DNA of 64,000 bases. Origin: Microbacterium terrisoli. Lineage in GTDB: Bacteria > Actinomycetota > Actinomycetes > Actinomycetales > Microbacteriaceae. A model generated the notes under the pieces. That model searched no databases, was not told the DNA's origin, and saw only the letters and a program-made list of their open reading frames with translations. Shown here piece by piece: positions 22,434-32,500 of the stretch. The DNA is taken from contig NZ_CP133019.1 of assembly GCF_030866805.1 (NCBI RefSeq), forward strand, positions 3,100,001 through 3,164,000, written 5' to 3'. Each line of letters starts with the position of its first letter. Position 1 is the stretch's first letter. The translations under genes and the position numbers were made by a program.

Positions 22434-22833
22434 CGGTCACGTCCTTCACGATCTTCACGTCCTTGGCGACGGCCTGGCCGGGATTCTGGCGTTGGGTGAG
22501 CCGGCGGAACCGCAGCAGGCCGAGCAGCGCGAACACCACCGCCAGCAGCAGGCCGATGCCGAACACGACCAGCGCAGACAGCCACACAGGCCACCACGAC
22601 GAGAGACCCGCGACGAAGAATCCGAGCAGCACCGGCACCGACCAGAACAGGAAGAACAGTGCCACCGCCATCCAGCCCGCGCCGATCCCGGCATCCTTCG
22701 CCGTCCGACGCACCCAGGTCTTGGCCGCGTCGATCTCGGCGACGACGAGATTGCGCACGAGTTCGGGCAGATCGCCGATGAGGGTCAGAAAGCCGTCCGC
22801 TGACCTGTCGCGATACCTCCGTGACGTGGGCAT
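22423..22833 (-). CDS. Actinobacterial holin-X-like (phage holin superfamily III) membrane protein
   Basis: 136 residues. Amphipathic N-terminal helix (DGFLTLIGDLPELVRNLVVAEIDAAKTWV), then two adjacent membrane spans (about 55-78 and 84-108), and a polar C-terminus. The DLPxLvrxLVxaEid signature marks the holin-X family, which is chromosomal in actinobacteria and not evidence of a prophage. Start ATG 22833 is preceded by AGGGACTGAG. It lies between a YtxH-like protein and DUF3618, all in the same direction. Confidence 0.85.
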   Translation of the reverse strand: MPTSRRYRDRSADGFLTLIGDLPELVRNLVVAEIDAAKTWVRRTAKDAGIGAGWMAVALFFLFWSVPVLLGFFVAGLSSWWPVWLSALVVFGIGLLLAVVFALLGLLRFRRLTQRQNPGQAVAKDVKIVKDVTDEF

Positions 22834-22834
22834 C

Positions 22835-23197
22835 TCAGTCCCTGTCGCGGTTGCGGGCGGCACGCCTCGCGTCGTCGGCGATGACCTTCGCCGCCGCCGC
22901 GACATCATCGGCGGACTCACGCCCCGCATCGACGGCGGCATCCAGTCGTTCGCCGGCCGTTCCGCGCGAGGATGCGGCCTTGGCGACCTTGACAGCCCCG
23001 TCCCACAGCATGCTGGGCACCGCCATCGCAGCCGACTTGCCGAGATCCTTCACCTTGTCGACCTGATCCTGCACGGGCTCAAGGTTCCAGAGCTTCTCGG
23101 CCTGCTCCTTGATCTGCTCGTACCGTTCGCGCCCCGCTCGCGTTCCGAGGACGTAGCCGACGGCCAGCCCGATCGCGAGTCCGACTTTGCCCCTCAT
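22835..23197 (-). CDS. YtxH-like envelope protein
   Basis: 120 residues. A short N-terminal hydrophobic, glycine-rich helix (VGLAIGLAVGYVLGTRAGRERYEQI) is followed by a long amphipathic, Ala/Lys/Asp-rich region likely helical or coiled. The GYVLGTRAGRERYEQI signature recurs in small actinobacterial proteins partnered with holin-X and DUF3618. GAGGAG is placed correctly before ATG 23197. First gene of the three-gene envelope operon. Confidence 0.8.
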   Translation of the reverse strand: MRGKVGLAIGLAVGYVLGTRAGRERYEQIKEQAEKLWNLEPVQDQVDKVKDLGKSAAMAVPSMLWDGAVKVAKAASSRGTAGERLDAAVDAGRESADDVAAAAKVIADDARRAARNRDRD

Positions 23198-23263
23198 CGC
23201 GTCTCCTCACCTCGTTGCCTCACCCCAGGGTAACGCTGTATGCCGTTTCAGGCATCCACCCTC

Positions 23264-24823
23264 TCACCCCGGCGCACGATCGCCGAAAAGCGCTCGTCGA
23301 CGCAGCCGGTCGGCCGCAGCCGAGGCGTCGGGCACCACCCGGGCCAGCCCGCTTCCGCTGACCCACGCCCCTGTCACGGCCAGCCGCGGCAGCGCCTCGA
23401 CGGCGTTGCGCACCCGTGCGGCCTCGGCCGCGCGTCCGCGCACGGCGGGGTTGGGCGCGAGCACGAAGCGCTGACGCGTCGCCGCGCGCACGGAGGCGGC
23501 GTCCAGCTCGACGCCGAAGAGAGCGGATGCCTCGGCCCGCCCGAGCTCGATCGCCGAGGCGTCGTCGAGTGCGGCTGTGGCGGGCGGCGTCGATCCCGAG
23601 CCGAACGTGACGCGCAGAACGTGTCGGTGCGGTGCCTCGCGAGCGGCCTGTTCGGAAAGCCAGGCCCATTTCGCGGTCAGGTGCTGGGCGCTCGCGGCCG
23701 CTCTCGCGCCGGGAGCGACGACGATCTCGGCACCGCGCGGGGCCTGGTCCAGAGCCGGCGCGTCCACGACCAGGGTGACCGTCTCGATGGCCGTGCCGGC
23801 CTCGGCGGTCGCGCCCCCGTCGACCGCAGTGCCGGCCTCGGCGGTCGCGAGCCGGTCGACGACCGGCTCGAGCAGCATCCGCGCCGCGCGCTCGTCGGTC
23901 GCGACGATGACGGCGTCGAACTCCTCCGGCTGCCGTCCCTCGTCGCCGGGTGCGGCGGCCTCGGCGGATGCGACCGACTCGGTCGCGGTGTGCACGATCC
24001 ACCGGGTGCGGCCGCCTTCGGGAGCTTCGAGCGCGGTGGCTGCGGCATCCACCCGCACACGCGCACCGCGAGCCGTCAGGTGCTCTGCCAGCGCGTCGAC
24101 GAGCCTGCCCATCCCGCCGACGAACGATCGCACGGCGGGCCCATCGCCGCGCTCGGCGGCCAGGATGGCGACAGCACCCGACAGCGAGCCGGCACGGGTG
24201 AGGGCGGCGTTCAGGCCGGGCGCGGCGACATCCACATCGATCTGGTCGGGTGTCGTGCCGTACACCCCCGCCGTCAGCGGCGCGACCAGGCGATCGAGCA
24301 CCTTCTGCCCCATGCGCCGGCTGACCAGCACGTCCAGGCGACGCTCATGACCTATCGTCAGCGGCGGGCGCAGCCGGTCGAGGTACGCGCGCCACATGCC
24401 GCCCGCGCCCAGCAGGTGGCGGGCCTCGTCCGAGAACATGTTCTCCGGAATGCCCAGCACGGTGTCCTGCGGCAGCGGTGCCGCAGCGGTCGTGTACACC
24501 CATCGCTGCGTGGTGGCAGGCTCCACGACATCGTCGGCAATGCCCAGCTGCGCGATCAGGCGATCCAGCGCACGCGCGCCGAACCCGTCGGCCGCGGCAT
24601 CCACCCGCAGTCCGTCCAACTCGACCGTGCAGACCGTGCCGCCGAGCCGGTCGGATGCCTCGAGCACCGTCACATCCAGGCCGACCTTCGCGCACTCCCA
24701 GGCGGCGACCAGGCCCGCCACGCCGCCGCCGATCACGGCGACATGCCGGCGTGCGGCCTGGGCTGCCAGCGCGTCAAGGGCGATCGCGTCCGCGTCGGGG
24801 ACGGACGGGTCGTCTGTGCTCAC
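23264..24823 (-). CDS. hemY: HemY-type FAD oxidase (coproporphyrinogen/protoporphyrinogen oxidase)
   Basis: 519 residues, FAD-dependent amine-oxidase-fold enzyme oxidising a porphyrinogen; in Gram-positive bacteria the substrate is usually coproporphyrinogen III. The FAD motif is GGGVAGLVAAWECA (32-45), followed by EASDRLGGTVCT and VDAAADGFGAR. The PLTAGVYGTTPDQI segment is characteristic of this family. Around residues 310-345 is an imperfect duplicated stretch (TAEAGTA) forming a low-complexity insert. Start GTG 24823 has GAAAGGA upstream. The heme genes here are split (hemD is 1.3 kb away). Confidence 0.87.
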   Translation of the reverse strand: MSTDDPSVPDADAIALDALAAQAARRHVAVIGGGVAGLVAAWECAKVGLDVTVLEASDRLGGTVCTVELDGLRVDAAADGFGARALDRLIAQLGIADDVVEPATTQRWVYTTAAAPLPQDTVLGIPENMFSDEARHLLGAGGMWRAYLDRLRPPLTIGHERRLDVLVSRRMGQKVLDRLVAPLTAGVYGTTPDQIDVDVAAPGLNAALTRAGSLSGAVAILAAERGDGPAVRSFVGGMGRLVDALAEHLTARGARVRVDAAATALEAPEGGRTRWIVHTATESVASAEAAAPGDEGRQPEEFDAVIVATDERAARMLLEPVVDRLATAEAGTAVDGGATAEAGTAIETVTLVVDAPALDQAPRGAEIVVAPGARAAASAQHLTAKWAWLSEQAAREAPHRHVLRVTFGSGSTPPATAALDDASAIELGRAEASALFGVELDAASVRAATRQRFVLAPNPAVRGRAAEAARVRNAVEALPRLAVTGAWVSGSGLARVVPDASAAADRLRRRALFGDRAPG

Positions 24824-25124
24824 CGGTCCATCCTTTCACCCACACCCTCGCATACCCGTGGCGCACCTGGGAGAGTGCACCGATGGCGCTGAACATCAAC
24901 CTCCGACACGGCCGTGCGCATATCGGGGTTGTCCAGCATCCGAGCCACGTATGCGCTGGCCGTGGTGAGATCGTGGACGTCGCCCTGGCGGCTCGTCTCC
25001 TCGGCATCCTACGAGAAGGCGTCGAGCACCCGATCAGCGTCACCCGCCTGCAACTCCCGATAGACCGTCACATCGGCCGGATTACCTATCCCGACCTCGC
25101 ATGCCGACTGACAGACTGGTTCAC
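24824..25124. other. 301-bp region without a convincing gene, possible coding remnants
   Basis: This stretch is less GC-rich than its neighbours. On the minus strand, one frame reads ADVTVYRELQAGDADRVLDAFS and then stops; after the stop, the same frame continues as SAYVARMLDNPDMRTAVSEV. These look like ordinary protein text broken by a stop, so a decayed gene is possible. The plus-strand reading from ATG 24883 is also open but has no recognisable character. No promoter or repeat is obvious. Confidence 0.3.
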
Positions 25125-25700
25125 ATGGCCCTTCACATCACCGGAGACACCGCCGCCGACGACCTGCTCACGAACAACCCGCTGGCACTGCTGGTGGGGA
25201 TGCTGCTGGACCAGCAGGTCGCCATGGAGACGGCGTTCACCGGCCCGCTGAAGATCCGGCAGCGCGTGGGGTCGATGGATGCCGCGACCCTCGCCGACTA
25301 CGACCCCGACGCCTTCGCCGAGGCATTCCGCCAGACTCCCGCCGTGCACCGGTACCCGGGGTCGATGGCTTCTCGTGTGCAGGTGCTGTGCCGGCAGGTC
25401 GTGGAGGACTGGGACGGCGATGCCGCCGCGATCTGGACGCGCGATGAGCCCACCGGCGCCGAGGTGTACACGCGGCTGCGCACTCTGCCCGGGTTCGGCG
25501 AGCAGAAGGCGAAGATCTTCCTGGCTCTGCTGGGCAAGCAGTACGGGTTCACCGGAGCGGGCTGGCGCGCGGCATCCGGCCCGTACGGCGATGACGGATC
25601 GCTGCGCAGCGTCGCCGACATCACGAGCCCCGAGACCCTCGCCGCTGTGCGCGAATTCAAGCGCGAGCTGAAAGCGGCGGCAAAGGCGAAGAAGAGCTGA
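25125..25700 (+). CDS. HhH-GPD family DNA glycosylase-like protein
   Basis: 191 residues. Helix-hairpin-helix/GPD superfamily protein of the actinobacterial subfamily with LLVGMLLDQQVAMETAFTGP near the N-terminus and LRTLPGFGEQKAKIFLALLG as the hairpin. Members are predicted to act in base excision repair, but the lesion is not known. ATG 25125 is chosen because it begins the conserved MALHITG start; ATG 25101 is also in frame. Neither has a strong ribosome binding site. The C-terminus is lysine-rich (KAAAKAKKS). It is alone on its strand between hemY and uspA. Confidence 0.85.
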   Translation: MALHITGDTAADDLLTNNPLALLVGMLLDQQVAMETAFTGPLKIRQRVGSMDAATLADYDPDAFAEAFRQTPAVHRYPGSMASRVQVLCRQVVEDWDGDAAAIWTRDEPTGAEVYTRLRTLPGFGEQKAKIFLALLGKQYGFTGAGWRAASGPYGDDGSLRSVADITSPETLAAVREFKRELKAAAKAKKS

Positions 25701-25795
25701 TGTGACCCGGCCGCAAGGGGTCGCCCGAAGCGAGCGCGTGGCCTAGCCTGTGAGCACAGGACCTAGCCGGCCCCAGTGAGCACAGGGAGATCATC

Positions 25796-26626
25796 ATGAG
25801 CGACACGATCCTCGTCGGAGTCACGTCCGCCGCTGTGGCAACGCGCGCGGTGGACTGGGCGGCAGCGCGTGCCGCTACCCTCGGACAGCACCTCGAACTG
25901 ATCGCCGTCGTCGGCGGAGCGGTGGGCGCCGTCGGCGAAGACGACGTCGTGCGCACGGCCGAAGACGCCGCACAGCAGCTGCTGGACGGTCATGCCCAGC
26001 GGGCACGACAGGCGGGGGCGGATGTCTCGACCCGCGTCGACCGCGGCAATCCGGTCACCGTGCTGGTGGAGGCATCCCCGTCGGCCTCGGTGCTCGTGAT
26101 CGGCAGCGACGCGACGGGACCCGGATCCACGCGCGGGTCGCACGGCATCCGGATCACCGCGGCCGCGCAGTGCCCCGTCGTGGTCGTCCCCGACCTGGAC
26201 GTGGAAGGCCATGGCGTGCTCGTGGGCACCGACGGTTCCGAGGTCTCGGCCGCCGCCCTCGCGTTCGCCGCCGCCGAGGCCGCGCGCACCGGTGAAGCGC
26301 TGACGGCGGTGAGCGTGTGGACCCCGATGCCGATCCCGGGGCCGCTGAGCGGATACCCCGAGCCCTACCTCGACGATATGCAGGGCGTCACCGCCGAGAT
26401 CCTGCGCAGCGCGCTGGCACCGGTGCGCGAGCTGTACCCCGACCTCGAGATCGTCGAGCGGGTCGAGTGCGGTTACCCGTCAACGATCATCACCGAACTG
26501 GCGCAGGAGGCCCGTCTCGCCGTCGTCGGCAGCCACGGCCGCGGCGCGTTCGCCCGGCTGCTGCTGGGGTCGATCAGCCACGAGGTGCTCGCGCGACTGG
26601 CGACCGTCACCGCGATCGTGCGCTGA
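25796..26626 (+). CDS. Universal stress protein with two tandem UspA domains
   Basis: 276 residues, two Usp domains. Domain 1 (1-140) begins TILVGVTSAAVATRAVDWAAA and ends with an atypical nucleotide loop (GSDATGPGSTRGSHGIRITAAAQCPVVVV). Domain 2 (about 145-276) has GVLVGTDGSEVS and the canonical ATP loop GSHGRGAFARLLLGSIS, so it probably binds ATP. Such tandem proteins are common in actinobacteria and are induced by starvation or hypoxia. ATG 25796 follows AGGGAGATCATC, a good ribosome binding site. Confidence 0.9.
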   Translation: MSDTILVGVTSAAVATRAVDWAAARAATLGQHLELIAVVGGAVGAVGEDDVVRTAEDAAQQLLDGHAQRARQAGADVSTRVDRGNPVTVLVEASPSASVLVIGSDATGPGSTRGSHGIRITAAAQCPVVVVPDLDVEGHGVLVGTDGSEVSAAALAFAAAEAARTGEALTAVSVWTPMPIPGPLSGYPEPYLDDMQGVTAEILRSALAPVRELYPDLEIVERVECGYPSTIITELAQEARLAVVGSHGRGAFARLLLGSISHEVLARLATVTAIVR

Positions 26627-26706
26627 GCGCTCGTCGCTCGACCCGCGCCCGCCACGGCCGGTGTCGAACGGAGGACTGCCCGCCGGCGCGAGGACTCTCA
26701 GCGCCC

Positions 26707-26853
26707 GAGCGCCCTCGTCTCGGCCGAGCGCCCTCGCCTCGGCTGAGCACCCTCGTCTCGGCTGAGCACCCTCGTCTCGCCCGAGCGCCCTCGTCTCGGC
26801 CGAGCGCCCTCGCCTCGGCTGAGCACCCTCGTCTCGGCCGAGAGCCCTCGGCC
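26707..26853. repeat. 19-bp tandem repeat array between convergent genes
   Basis: Seven head-to-tail 19-bp units, consensus GAGCGCCCTCGTCTCGGCC, run from 26707 to 26839 and a truncated unit follows to 26853. Units 1-3 and 5-7 repeat the same order of variants, implying a later duplication of a larger block. Each junction also carries CCGAG and CTCGG, so each unit can fold into a small hairpin. The array ends 12 bp past the stop of the acyl-CoA ligase gene and 80 bp from the uspA stop. Confidence 0.92.
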
Positions 26854-26864
26854 GAGCGCGCGGG

Positions 26865-28379
26865 TCAGCCGCGGGCGCGCAGCTCGCGCTTGAGCAGTTT
26901 GCCGCTCTGGTTGCGCGGCAGCTCGTCGACGAATGCGACGCGCTTGGGCACCTTGAACGGGGCGATCATGCGCTTCACGTGTGCGATCAGGTCGTCGGCC
27001 GTGGCATCCTGCCCCTCGCGCAGCACGACGAACGCCGTGATCGCCTCGATCCACCGGTCATCGGGCATCCCGACCACGGCGACCTCGGCGACGGCGGCGT
27101 GCGTGTACAGCGCGTCTTCGACCTCGCGCGAGGCGACCATGATGCCACCGGTGTTGATGACGTCCTTGATGCGGTCGACCACCGTGATGAACCCCTCGGC
27201 GTCGCGGGTGACCATGTCGCCGGAATGGAACCATCCGCCGCGGAACGCCTCGGCCGTGGCATCCGGGTCGTTCCAGTACCCGTCGCACAGCTGCGGCGAC
27301 CGGTAGAGCACTTCGCCCGCCTCGCCGACCGGCACCTCGTCGCCCTCGGCGTCCACGATGCGCGCCTCGACGAAGAACACGGGGCGTCCGCACGACGCGG
27401 GGCGTTCCTCGTGTTCTTCGGGGCGCAGCACAGTGGCAAGCGGGGCCACCTCGGACTGACCGAAGCAGTTGTAGAACCCCAGGTCGGGGTAGCGCTCGCG
27501 CAGCCGCTGCAGCACCGTCACCGGCATGATCGAGGCGCCGTACTGCGCCTTGGTCAGCGACGACAGATCACGCGTGTCGAGGTCGGGGTGGTTTGCCAGC
27601 GGGACCCACACCGTCGGCGCGAGGAACAGCGACCCGATGCGTTCGGACTCGACCCGCTCGAGGATCTCGGGCACCACCGGCGCCCCCAGCAGCGAGATCG
27701 TGGCACCGATGGACAGGTACGGCAGCATGAACACGTGCATCGCCGCCGAGTGATACAGCGGCATGCACACCAGCGGTCGGTCGTCGGGCGTGAAGTCGAG
27801 CGCGATGAGGCACGAGACGTATTCGGCGACCAGGGCGCCGTGGCTCATCATCGCCGCCTTCGGCTTCGACGTCGTCCCCGACGTGAACAGCAGCTGCACC
27901 AGGTCGGTGGCTTCGGCCTCGTCGGCGAACGAGGGCACCGCGCCGGTGGACGCGGCATCCAGCAGCGAGCCGGGGCCACAGCGCAGCGGGACCACCTGGT
28001 CGATGGCGAGGGCGGCGCAGACGGGGGCGGATGCCTCGGCCAGCGCGGGATCGACGAGCACCACGCGTGCGCCCGACGTGGTCAGCAGGTACGAGAGCTC
28101 GTCGCCGCGCAGCGCGTAGTTGATCGGCACGTGCACGAGCCCGGCGCGCGCGCAGGCGAGGAACGCGATGACATAGGCGTCGGAGTTCGTGCCATACGCC
28201 GCGATCCGGTCGCCCTTCGCTGCCCCTGTGGCCAGCAGCCAGCCGGCCGCGCGCGAGACGGCGTCGTCGAGCGCGCGGTAAGTCCACGTTCGATCTTCGA
28301 AGGTCAGAGCGGTGCGGTCAGGATTGCGGGCGGCGCTGCGACGCAGCACGCCGTCGACGCTGTCGGCGCGGGGGTTCAT
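26865..28379 (-). CDS. AMP-dependent acyl-CoA synthetase/ligase
   Basis: 504 residues, ANL superfamily enzyme activating a carboxylic acid with ATP and coupling it to CoA. P-loop TSGTTSKPKA (166-175), YNCFGQSE (A5-type motif), WFHSGDM, DRIKDVINTGGIMVASREVED, and catalytic lysine in QSGKLLKRE (K494). GGIMVASREVED replaces the more common GGENVYP/GGxNIxPxEVE wording. Length suits a short- to long-chain fatty acid or aromatic acid-CoA ligase; the substrate is not evident. Start ATG 28379. It converges on uspA. Confidence 0.88.
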   Translation of the reverse strand: MNPRADSVDGVLRRSAARNPDRTALTFEDRTWTYRALDDAVSRAAGWLLATGAAKGDRIAAYGTNSDAYVIAFLACARAGLVHVPINYALRGDELSYLLTTSGARVVLVDPALAEASAPVCAALAIDQVVPLRCGPGSLLDAASTGAVPSFADEAEATDLVQLLFTSGTTSKPKAAMMSHGALVAEYVSCLIALDFTPDDRPLVCMPLYHSAAMHVFMLPYLSIGATISLLGAPVVPEILERVESERIGSLFLAPTVWVPLANHPDLDTRDLSSLTKAQYGASIMPVTVLQRLRERYPDLGFYNCFGQSEVAPLATVLRPEEHEERPASCGRPVFFVEARIVDAEGDEVPVGEAGEVLYRSPQLCDGYWNDPDATAEAFRGGWFHSGDMVTRDAEGFITVVDRIKDVINTGGIMVASREVEDALYTHAAVAEVAVVGMPDDRWIEAITAFVVLREGQDATADDLIAHVKRMIAPFKVPKRVAFVDELPRNQSGKLLKRELRARG

Positions 28380-28440
28380 GCCTGAAGCCTAGCGCCGGGA
28401 TGCCGCGGCCCGGCGGTGTCGGGCGATACCACCCGACAGC

Positions 28441-28572
28441 CTCAGCAGTCAACACATACGGGTCCGGTGCACGGACGCTGGTCAGAAGTGCCTGCCGAAC
28501 GGCGCCGCCGGGATTCAACAGTCAACTGATGCGGCTCCTTCACGGCGACACCCGCAGAAGGTGACTGCTGAA
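28441..28572. repeat. Three-copy CAGTCA element in an intergenic region
   Basis: Related 12-13-bp words recur. CTCAGCAGTCAAC lies at 28441-28453, TTCAACAGTCAAC at 28514-28526, and the inverted copy GTGACTGCTGAA at 28561-28572. The last two can pair and enclose a 34-nt loop. They fill the 229-bp gap between the ligase start and the glyS stop, where no gene was recognised. Nature unknown: REP-like element, terminator of glyS or operator. Confidence 0.5.
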
Positions 28573-28608
28573 GGTCCGCGCGTGCGAGCTCGGACGGAGG
28601 CGACCCGC

Positions 28609-29997
<1,389 letters not shown>

Positions 29998-30031
29998 GGT
30001 GGCTCCAATGGTCGCAGAAGGGGAAACAGAA

Positions 30032-30058
30032 GAGGATGCCGCAACCCGCGGCATCCTC
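30032..30058 (-). terminator. Intrinsic-type hairpin between DUF4870 gene and glyS
   Basis: Eleven-bp perfect stem GAGGATGCCGC / GCGGCATCCTC with a 5-nt loop. On the minus strand it is followed by TTCTGTTTCC. It lies 37 bp past the DUF4870 stop and 35 bp ahead of glyS, so it probably ends the first transcript. Confidence 0.6.
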
Positions 30059-30094
30059 GATTCTATCGGCGGGCGATCACCCGGCCCTGCGACG

Positions 30095-30493
30095 TCACTT
30101 CAGGAACGGGATCGACAGCGGATACGTGTACCACTGCCCCTGGTTCGACTTCACGGCCGCGATGATCGAGAACACGATCCGCACGATGTAGACGGCGGCC
30201 AGGATCACGAAGCCGATGAGGGCCAGCGTGGTGATCCATCCGATCACCTCGGCGATGAGCATCGTCAGCTGGAAGTTGAGCGCGGTCTTCGCGTGTGCGC
30301 GCACGAAGGGCCCGCGATCCTTCAAGACGAGGTAGCCGATCAACGCCGGCAGGAACTCGAAGAAGATGCCGCCGATGTGGATGAGTGTGGCCCAGAGCTT
30401 CTCATCGGCAGGATTCAGCGGCTGCTGTGCCGGCTGGCCGTAGCCTTGCGGGGGTCCCGGCGGCTGCTGCGGGGGAACCGGAGGTGTGGTCAT
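30095..30493 (-). CDS. DUF4870 domain membrane protein
   Basis: 132 residues. A Pro/Gln/Gly-rich N-terminal tail (about 1-27) is followed by the DUF4870 domain: [45 protein letters not shown] and two further hydrophobic segments ending in PFLK. Three predicted membrane spans. Function of the family is unknown; Pro-rich tails in such proteins are often protein interaction sites. Start ATG 30493. Monocistronic with its own downstream hairpin. Confidence 0.88.
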   Translation of the reverse strand: MTTPPVPPQQPPGPPQGYGQPAQQPLNPADEKLWATLIHIGGIFFEFLPALIGYLVLKDRGPFVRAHAKTALNFQLTMLIAEVIGWITTLALIGFVILAAVYIVRIVFSIIAAVKSNQGQWYTYPLSIPFLK

Positions 30494-30670
30494 GCGGCCA
30501 GCCTAGGCGTTGCCTGTGCGGGCGCGCTACGGGGTTATCCCCAGGGCCGTCATCGGCCCTGCTCAGGGCATGCCTGACGGGATGCCGAATTCCTCGGGAA
30601 AGATGCCCATCGACGGCACGCCGCAGGATCTCCTGCTGACGGAGCCCTACGCTCAGACTCCGGAGGCGTC

Positions 30671-31291
30671 GTGTTCAGCGCCCGCAGCATGCAGACTGAG
30701 TGCATGGCGAAGCCTCCGATGATCGACGACGACGCCCTGGACGACCTCGAGCGCGAACTCATCGGCCGGGCGCGCGGGCGCGTGCTCGAGCTGGGCGCCG
30801 GACGCGGCGAGAACTTCGGCGCGTTCCACCCCGACATCGCCTGGCAGGGTCTCGAGCCCGACGCCGAGCGGCGTGCAGAGCTCGCCCGCCGCGCTCGCGA
30901 GTGGGGCCACCACGCCGACCCCCTGGACGCTGTCGCCGAGAGGCTGCCGATGGAAGCGGCATCCATCGACGCCGTCGTGGCGACATACGTGCTCTGCACC
31001 GTCGAGGACGTCGCAGCTGCCGTCGCCGAGGCCCGGCGCGTGCTCGTCCCCGGCGGACAGGTGCTGCTCGTCGAGCACGTCCTTGCACCGCACAGCGCGA
31101 CGATGCGCGGGCTGCAGCGCGTCGCGACGCCGCTCACCAAGCGCTGGTGCGGCGGATGCCACCAGGACCGTGATCCGCTGCCCGCGCTGCGTGCGGCCGG
31201 ATTCACCGACGTCGAGGTGCGGCACCGCCGCGTGCACGACCGTCCACTGCCACCCGAGTCGATTCTGCTGTACGAAGGCGTCGCGCCCTGA
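30671..31291 (+). CDS. Class I SAM-dependent methyltransferase
   Basis: 206 residues with the Rossmann methyltransferase fold. Motif I RVLELGAGRGENFGAF, acidic residue at the end of strand 2 (LEPDAE), VVATYVLCTVEDVAAAV as post-motif, and VLVPGGQVLLVEHV as the strand-5 motif. The Arg/Cys-containing C-terminus (KRWCGGCHQDRD) matches small actinobacterial methyltransferases of the phospholipid/UbiE-like type; substrate unknown. GTG 30671 is chosen because CGGAGG lies just before it; ATG 30704 is an alternative with no clear ribosome binding site. Confidence 0.83.
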   Translation: MFSARSMQTECMAKPPMIDDDALDDLERELIGRARGRVLELGAGRGENFGAFHPDIAWQGLEPDAERRAELARRAREWGHHADPLDAVAERLPMEAASIDAVVATYVLCTVEDVAAAVAEARRVLVPGGQVLLVEHVLAPHSATMRGLQRVATPLTKRWCGGCHQDRDPLPALRAAGFTDVEVRHRRVHDRPLPPESILLYEGVAP

Positions 31292-31357
31292 CTCGCCGGG
31301 TGGCACCGCCGTTCTGTCGACACGCTTCGTGCAGCGAGACCGAAACGCGACGTCGTG

Positions 31358-32491
31358 TCAGCGGCGCAGCTCGACGCGCTCGACGGTGGCGGCGTCCAGC
31401 GCGTCCGGATCGATCTCGACGCCCAGCCCGGGGCCGGTGGGCACAGCGATGTGGCCGTCTTCGAGCACGGCCGGCTCGGTGACGATGTCGCGCATGTAGA
31501 AGCGGTCCGATGCCGACACGTCGCCGGGCAGCGTGAAACCGGGAAGAGCGGCCAGCGCGGCGTTCGCGGCCCGGCCGATGCCCGTCTCGAGCATGCCGCC
31601 GCACCAGACCGGCACACCGGCATCCCGGCACAGATCGTGGATGCGCACGGCCTCGAGGTACCCTCCGACCCGACCCGCCTTGATGTTGATGACGGATGCC
31701 GCACCCAGCGTGAGTGCGTCGGCGGCGGCCTTGGCCGAGGTGATCGACTCGTCCAGGCACACCGGGGTGCGCAGGCGTGCGGCCAGGGTCGCGTGGTCGA
31801 CGATGTCGTCCTCTTGCAGAGGCTGCTCGATCAGCAGCAGGTCGAACCGGTCGAGCTCGGCGAGCAGGTCGGCGTCGTCCAGCGTGTAGGCCGAGTTCGC
31901 ATCGACCTGCAGCGGAATCGTGCCGAAAGCATCGCGCACTGCGGCGGTCTCGGCCAGATCACGCCCGGGCTTGATCTTGATCTTGATGCGCACATACCCG
32001 GCGTCGAGGTAGCCGCGCACGAGCTCCACGAGTTCGGCCGGGTCGCGTTGGATGCCCACCGACACCCCGGAGGGCACACGATCGACGCTCGCGCCGAGGT
32101 ACTCGCCGAGCGGGCGACCCTCCGAGCGCAGCGCGGCGTCGATCACCGCGAGCTCGAGCCCCGCCTTGGCCATGCGATGCCCGACGATCGGTTCGAGCAG
32201 GCCGGGCACCTCCTCGGGCGCGAGTCTGGCGGGCTCGAGCAAGGCGGGGACCAGAAAGCGCTGCGCGACATCCCAGGCGCCCTGCGTGTACTCGCTCGAA
32301 TACAGCGGCGAGGACGAGGTCACCATCTCGCCCCACCCGTCGCCGTCGGCGGTCAGAGCCCGCACGATGATCGCCTCGCGCACCGTCTCGGTGCCGAACG
32401 AGGTCGTGAACGGCGAGACGAGCGGCAGGTGCACGACGCGCAGTTCGAAGCCGTCGAGGGCGATGGATGCTGCGGCGCGGGCGATCGGCAT
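31358..32491 (-). CDS. N-succinylamino acid racemase / o-succinylbenzoate synthase-like enolase superfamily enzyme
   Basis: 377 residues, enolase-superfamily protein with all catalytic residues of the MenC2/NSAR branch: KIKIK (170-174), metal ligands D197 (VDANSAY), E222 (IEQP), D247 (LDES), and the second base lysine K254 (SAKAA). Enzymes of this branch make o-succinylbenzoate for menaquinone or racemise N-succinylamino acids, often both. No other men gene is nearby. A GNAT protein of the kind linked to N-succinyl amino acid metabolism lies about 2 kb away, favouring the racemase role. Start ATG 32491. Confidence 0.87.
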   Translation of the reverse strand: MPIARAAASIALDGFELRVVHLPLVSPFTTSFGTETVREAIIVRALTADGDGWGEMVTSSSPLYSSEYTQGAWDVAQRFLVPALLEPARLAPEEVPGLLEPIVGHRMAKAGLELAVIDAALRSEGRPLGEYLGASVDRVPSGVSVGIQRDPAELVELVRGYLDAGYVRIKIKIKPGRDLAETAAVRDAFGTIPLQVDANSAYTLDDADLLAELDRFDLLLIEQPLQEDDIVDHATLAARLRTPVCLDESITSAKAAADALTLGAASVINIKAGRVGGYLEAVRIHDLCRDAGVPVWCGGMLETGIGRAANAALAALPGFTLPGDVSASDRFYMRDIVTEPAVLEDGHIAVPTGPGLGVEIDPDALDAATVERVELRR

Positions 32492-32500
32492 GTCGACAGG

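Noticed and set aside
22423..22833. Prophage remnant suggested by the holin-like protein
   Set aside because: Holin-X-like proteins paired with DUF3618 and YtxH-like genes are ordinary chromosomal envelope genes in actinobacteria; no other phage gene is present.
26707..26853. CRISPR-like array
   Set aside because: The 19-bp units are directly adjacent with no unique spacers and no cas genes are nearby.
30530..30562. DnaA-box-like TTATCCCCA and a replication origin
   Set aside because: A single imperfect match next to a short hairpin, with no cluster of boxes and no dnaA/dnaN nearby.
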